Source of the DNA: Butyricicoccus_B sp017886875 | Lineage (GTDB): Bacteria; Bacillota; Clostridia; Oscillospirales; Butyricicoccaceae | NCBI GenBank assembly: GCA_963931655.1 | Contig: OZ007036.1 | Span: forward strand, 1,550,001-1,614,000 | Length of the DNA stretch: 64,000 nucleotides | Direction of reading: 5' to 3' | Part shown: one piece after another, positions 61,216 through 64,000 of the stretch | How the letters are laid out: each line of letters starts with the position of its first letter | How positions within the stretch are numbered: the stretch's first letter is position 1 | The notes under the pieces: generated by a model | Seen by the model: the letters and a program-made list of their open reading frames with translations, nothing else | What the model was told of the DNA's origin: nothing | Databases searched by the model: none | Made by a program: the position numbers and the translations under genes

Positions 61216-62883
61216 ATGAAAATGAATGGTTCACAGATTTTGGTTGAAGTTCTGTTAGAGCAAGGTGTGGACACCATATTTGGCTATCCGGGAGGTGCAG
61301 TTTTAAATATTTATGATGCACTTTATATAAACCGTGACCGTATTCGTCATGTGCTGACCGCACACGAACAGGGTGCATCACACGCAGCAGACGGATATGC
61401 AAGAGCTACTGGTAAAACAGGTGTATGTTTGGCAACATCTGGCCCTGGTGCTACAAATCTTGTAACTGGTATTGCAACTGCTTATATGGACTCTATTCCT
61501 ATGGTTGCTATTACTGGTAACGTAGGTTCTACACTTATTGGTAAAGACTCTTTCCAAGAAGTTTATATAGCTGGCATTACAATGCCAATAACTAAACACA
61601 ATTTTACTGTAAGACGTGTAGATGAACTTGCAGATACTCTGCGTGAGGCTTTCCGCATTGCTCAAACAGGCAGACCAGGACCTGTACTTGTTGATATAAC
61701 TAAGGACGTTACAGCGGCTGAATATGAATATACTCCTAAACAGCCACTTGATACAAGTGTTACTTTTGATGTAAAACCTGACGAGATGCAAAGAATTGCA
61801 GATAAGATAAATGAGGCAAAATGTCCTGCTATTTATTTCGGAGGCGGTGTTCAAACCTCAGATGCTGGTAAAGAACTTTTAGCTCTTATGAAAAAGGCTG
61901 AAATACCAGCTTCTGGCACTATGATGGCGATTGGTACTCTGCCAGTAGATGAGCCTCTTTATCTTGGTATGGTTGGTATGCATGGTAAAGTTTCTTCCGG
62001 TTTTGCACTTGATAAAGCCGATTTAATTTTAGCTATTGGTGCAAGATTTTCTGATAGAGTTGCAACTGACCCTGATAGATTTGCACCAAATGCAAAGATT
62101 ATTCATGTAGATATAGATGCTGCTGAAATAAATAAAAATATGCAAACTGATGACTCAGTTGTTATGGACGCAAAAACTTTCCTAACTAATATTTTGCCAT
62201 ATGTCAAGGAGAATAAGCATACTGAATGGTTAGAGCAAATTAAACAGTGGAAGGAAAAGCTTGACTATCGTCCAAAAGATGATGACAGTGTGTTAAAACC
62301 ACATCAGATTATGGGTGTTATTTCCGATATGGTTGGAGAAGATGCTATTATTGTAACTGATGTTGGTCAACATCAAATGTGGGCAGCTCAATATTCAAAA
62401 AGAAATAAAATCCGTCATTTCTTAACTTCTGGCGGTCTTGGCACAATGGGCTATGGTTATGGTGCTGCAATCGGTGCTAAAATGGCTCAGCCTAATAAAA
62501 GGGTTATCCATATAACTGGTGATGGTTCATTCCATATGAACTTAAATGAGCTTTGTACATCAGTTTCTTATAATTTACCTATTATCACTGTTGTTATGAA
62601 TAATAGAGTTTTAGGTATGGTTCGTCAGTGGCAAACAATGTTCTATAACAAGCATTATTCAGCAACCGACCCAGAGCGTAAAACAGACTATGTAAAACTA
62701 GCTGATGCTTTTGGTGCTAATGGTTACCACTGTGAAAACCTAGATGAGTTTAAAGCCGCATTTAAAAAGGCTATGGAAAGCACAGATACACCAAGCTTAA
62801 TTGATTGTGCTATAGATAAAGATGAAAGAGTTCTGCCAATGGTTCCAGCTGGCAAATCTGTTCGTGATTTTGTAATTGACTAA
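61216..62883 (+). CDS. ilvB: Acetolactate synthase large subunit
   Basis: 555-residue ThDP- and FAD-dependent enzyme, first common step of valine, leucine and isoleucine synthesis. N-terminal VEVLLEQGVDTIFGYPGGAVLNIYDAL with the catalytic Glu in HEQGASHAADGYARATGKTGV, FAD-type central domain, and the ThDP motif GDGSFHMNLNELCTSVSYNLPIITVVMNN. Start at 61216, preceded by GAAGG 7 nt upstream; an in-frame ATG at 61189 has no usable RBS. The C-terminus and stop lie 10 nt before ilvN. Confidence 0.97.
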   Translation: MKMNGSQILVEVLLEQGVDTIFGYPGGAVLNIYDALYINRDRIRHVLTAHEQGASHAADGYARATGKTGVCLATSGPGATNLVTGIATAYMDSIPMVAITGNVGSTLIGKDSFQEVYIAGITMPITKHNFTVRRVDELADTLREAFRIAQTGRPGPVLVDITKDVTAAEYEYTPKQPLDTSVTFDVKPDEMQRIADKINEAKCPAIYFGGGVQTSDAGKELLALMKKAEIPASGTMMAIGTLPVDEPLYLGMVGMHGKVSSGFALDKADLILAIGARFSDRVATDPDRFAPNAKIIHVDIDAAEINKNMQTDDSVVMDAKTFLTNILPYVKENKHTEWLEQIKQWKEKLDYRPKDDDSVLKPHQIMGVISDMVGEDAIIVTDVGQHQMWAAQYSKRNKIRHFLTSGGLGTMGYGYGAAIGAKMAQPNKRVIHITGDGSFHMNLNELCTSVSYNLPIITVVMNNRVLGMVRQWQTMFYNKHYSATDPERKTDYVKLADAFGANGYHCENLDEFKAAFKKAMESTDTPSLIDCAIDKDERVLPMVPAGKSVRDFVID

Positions 62884-62893
62884 GGAGGCAAAT

Positions 62894-63370
62894 ATGCAAA
62901 AGTATATATTATCAGTTATTGTAAAAAACAATTCTGGTGTACTGGCAAGAGTCGCAAGCCTTTTTGGTCGTAGAGGTTTTAACATTGACTCACTTACAGT
63001 ATCCGCAACAAGTGACCCAAAGGTTTCAAGAATGTCTATAATTGTTCAAGGTGATGAAAAAATCCTAGAACAAATTATAAAGCAGGTTTCTAAACTTGAG
63101 GAAGTTATTTGGATTGAGCAGCTTTGGGAAGAAGAAAGCTATTGCAGAGAACTTTTATTTGTTAAAATTCAAGCAAGTGATGCTGCTTCAAAAGATAGCA
63201 TAAGAGAAATCGCTGAGGTTTATAATGCTGTTGTTGTTCAAAGTAGCTCAGATAGTATTATTGTTGAACTTACCGAAGTTCCAAGCCGAATTGATGCGTT
63301 TTTAAATGTAATCTCACATTTTCATATTATGGATATGTGCCGTTCAGGCGTAACCGCCATGATGAAATAA
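62894..63370 (+). CDS. ilvN: Acetolactate synthase small (regulatory) subunit
   Basis: 158-residue regulatory subunit that gives valine feedback inhibition and full activity to IlvB. An ACT domain at the N-terminus (YILSVIVKNNSGVLARVASLFGRRGFNIDSLTVSATSDPKVSRMSI) and a second ACT-like half (SYCRELLFVKIQASDAASKDSIREIAEVYNAVVV ... SRIDAFLNVISHF). Start at 62894 with AAGGAGG 6 nt upstream; the earlier in-frame ATG at 62876 lies inside ilvB. Also known as ilvH in other genera. Confidence 0.97.
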   Translation: MQKYILSVIVKNNSGVLARVASLFGRRGFNIDSLTVSATSDPKVSRMSIIVQGDEKILEQIIKQVSKLEEVIWIEQLWEEESYCRELLFVKIQASDAASKDSIREIAEVYNAVVVQSSSDSIIVELTEVPSRIDAFLNVISHFHIMDMCRSGVTAMMK

Positions 63371-63424
63371 TTATATTGCTATATAAAAATTTATATAAAA
63401 CCCATATTTTAGGAGGAAATTAAA

Positions 63425-64000
63425 ATGGTAAACATGTATTATGATGCAGACTGTAATTTGTCTATGCTAGACGGCAAGACCGTTGCAATTTTGGGCTTTG
63501 GCTCTCAGGGTCATGCTCATGCAATGAACCTACACGATTCTGGTGTAGATGTAGTTGTTGGTCTGCGTCCAACCTCTAAGCACGTTGCTAAGGCTGAAGC
63601 TGCTGGTCTAAAGGTTATGAGTCTTGAAGAAGCTGCTAAGGCTGGTGACATCATTATGATGCTGCTACCAGACGAGCTACAGGCTGATATTTACAAGGAA
63701 GTAGTAGCTCCACATCTTACTACTGGTAAGTGCCTAGCGTTCGCTCATGGTTTTAATATTCATTACAAGCAAATTATCCCACCAGCTGATGTTGACGTTA
63801 TTATGATTGCTCCAAAGGCTCCAGGTCATACTGTTCGTCGTACATATGTAGAGGGAAAGGGTATTCCAGACCTAGTATGTGTTCATCAAAATGCTACTGG
63901 TAAGGCTATGGACATCGCTTTAGCTTATGCTGCTGGTATCGGCGGCGGTCGTGCAGGTATCCTAGAGTCTACTTTCCGTGTAGAAACAGAAACCGACCTA
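63425..64000 (+). CDS. ilvC: Ketol-acid reductoisomerase (partial, 3' end off window)
   Basis: Second enzyme of branched-chain amino acid synthesis (acetolactate isomerisation and reduction). 192 codons are present, beginning MVNMYYDADCNLSMLDGKTV, with the nucleotide-binding ILGFGSQGHAHAMNL and the segment VDVIMIAPKAPGHTVRRTYVEG, class I type. RBS AGGAGGAAA upstream. Codon use differs sharply from most of the window: all eleven Lys codons are AAG and Leu is mainly CTA, a sign of very high expression. The window ends within the start of the catalytic domain. Confidence 0.97.
   Translation, partial: MVNMYYDADCNLSMLDGKTVAILGFGSQGHAHAMNLHDSGVDVVVGLRPTSKHVAKAEAAGLKVMSLEEAAKAGDIIMMLLPDELQADIYKEVVAPHLTTGKCLAFAHGFNIHYKQIIPPADVDVIMIAPKAPGHTVRRTYVEGKGIPDLVCVHQNATGKAMDIALAYAAGIGGGRAGILESTFRVETETDL

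Noticed and set aside
61378..61854. 158-codon open frame antisense to ilvB
   Set aside because: Cys/Ser-rich antisense shadow of a clear ilvB coding region with no start signals.
1..64000. CRISPR arrays, prophage, insertion sequences, rRNA
   Set aside because: No spaced direct-repeat array, transposase, integrase, phage structural gene or rRNA segment was seen on either strand.

Overview
The window reads as chromosomal DNA of a low-GC Gram-positive anaerobe of the Clostridia, most like the Oscillospiraceae/Ruminococcaceae. Reasons are the AT-rich, AAA/TTA-biased codon use, strong AGGAGG-type ribosome sites with frequent TTG starts, near-consensus sigma-A promoters, a T-box, cobalamin and tandem glycine riboswitches, a meso-DAP-type MurE, a GerMN lipoprotein, and single-membrane cell-wall genes with no outer-membrane genes. 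There is no rRNA or named marker that fixes the species, so this placement is an inference. No phage, insertion sequence or CRISPR array was seen. The content is mostly core chromosome with a few accessory cassettes.

Layout. 1-3.4 kb (minus): a Na/phosphate cotransporter cut by the window edge, then trmB with a radical SAM gene. 3.5-6.6 kb (plus): malQ overlapping an unusual HAD-phosphatase/LUD fusion, then tRNA-Gly(GCC). 6.7-11.8 kb: a three-gene surface-glycan cassette (GT4, polyprenyl sugar-phosphate transferase, O-antigen-ligase-like protein). 11.8-16.8 kb: an MMPL/RND exporter with a secreted coiled-coil partner and a divergent TetR regulator. 16.8-17.4 kb: a relBE toxin-antitoxin pair with a palindromic operator on its -10 box. 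17.4-20.8 kb (minus): recQ and a diguanylate cyclase. 20.9-34 kb (plus): DNA repair and translation housekeeping (sbcDC, ybeY, dgkA, era, a tiny yqzL-like gene, recO, mutS2, an HPr-like protein with Tyr15, uvrC, rsmD, coaD, a coiled-coil protein of unknown role).

34-47 kb is the division and cell-wall (dcw) cluster: rsmH, ftsL, a PASTA-domain class B PBP, murE, murF, mraY, ftsW, murG, divIB/ftsQ, ftsZ. It lacks mraZ, murC, murD and ftsA, and an SOS-box-like palindrome lies upstream of its promoter. It is followed by corA, whose leader contains four mutually exclusive pairing segments ending on the ribosome site. 48-51 kb (minus) is cbiMNQO cobalt uptake behind a cobalamin riboswitch. 51-56.3 kb (minus) holds a DHHW/MBOAT acyl-transfer pair, two lipoproteins (DUF4358, GerMN) and two flavodoxin-like proteins. 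56.5-60.7 kb holds a glycine-riboswitch-controlled AGCS symporter, a membrane protein/XRE pair with its own operators, a DUF1275 protein, and a DUF421/DUF4363 pair. 60.8 kb to the end is the ilvB-ilvN-ilvC operon behind a T-box whose specifier reads GUC (valine); ilvC runs off the window.

The most notable items are the corA leader switch, the HAD-LUD fusion, the SOS-like box ahead of the division genes, the membrane protein/XRE cassette with its repeats, the MMPL/coiled-coil pair, and the Tyr15 HPr paralog. All calls are from reading the sequence only; no database search was run.
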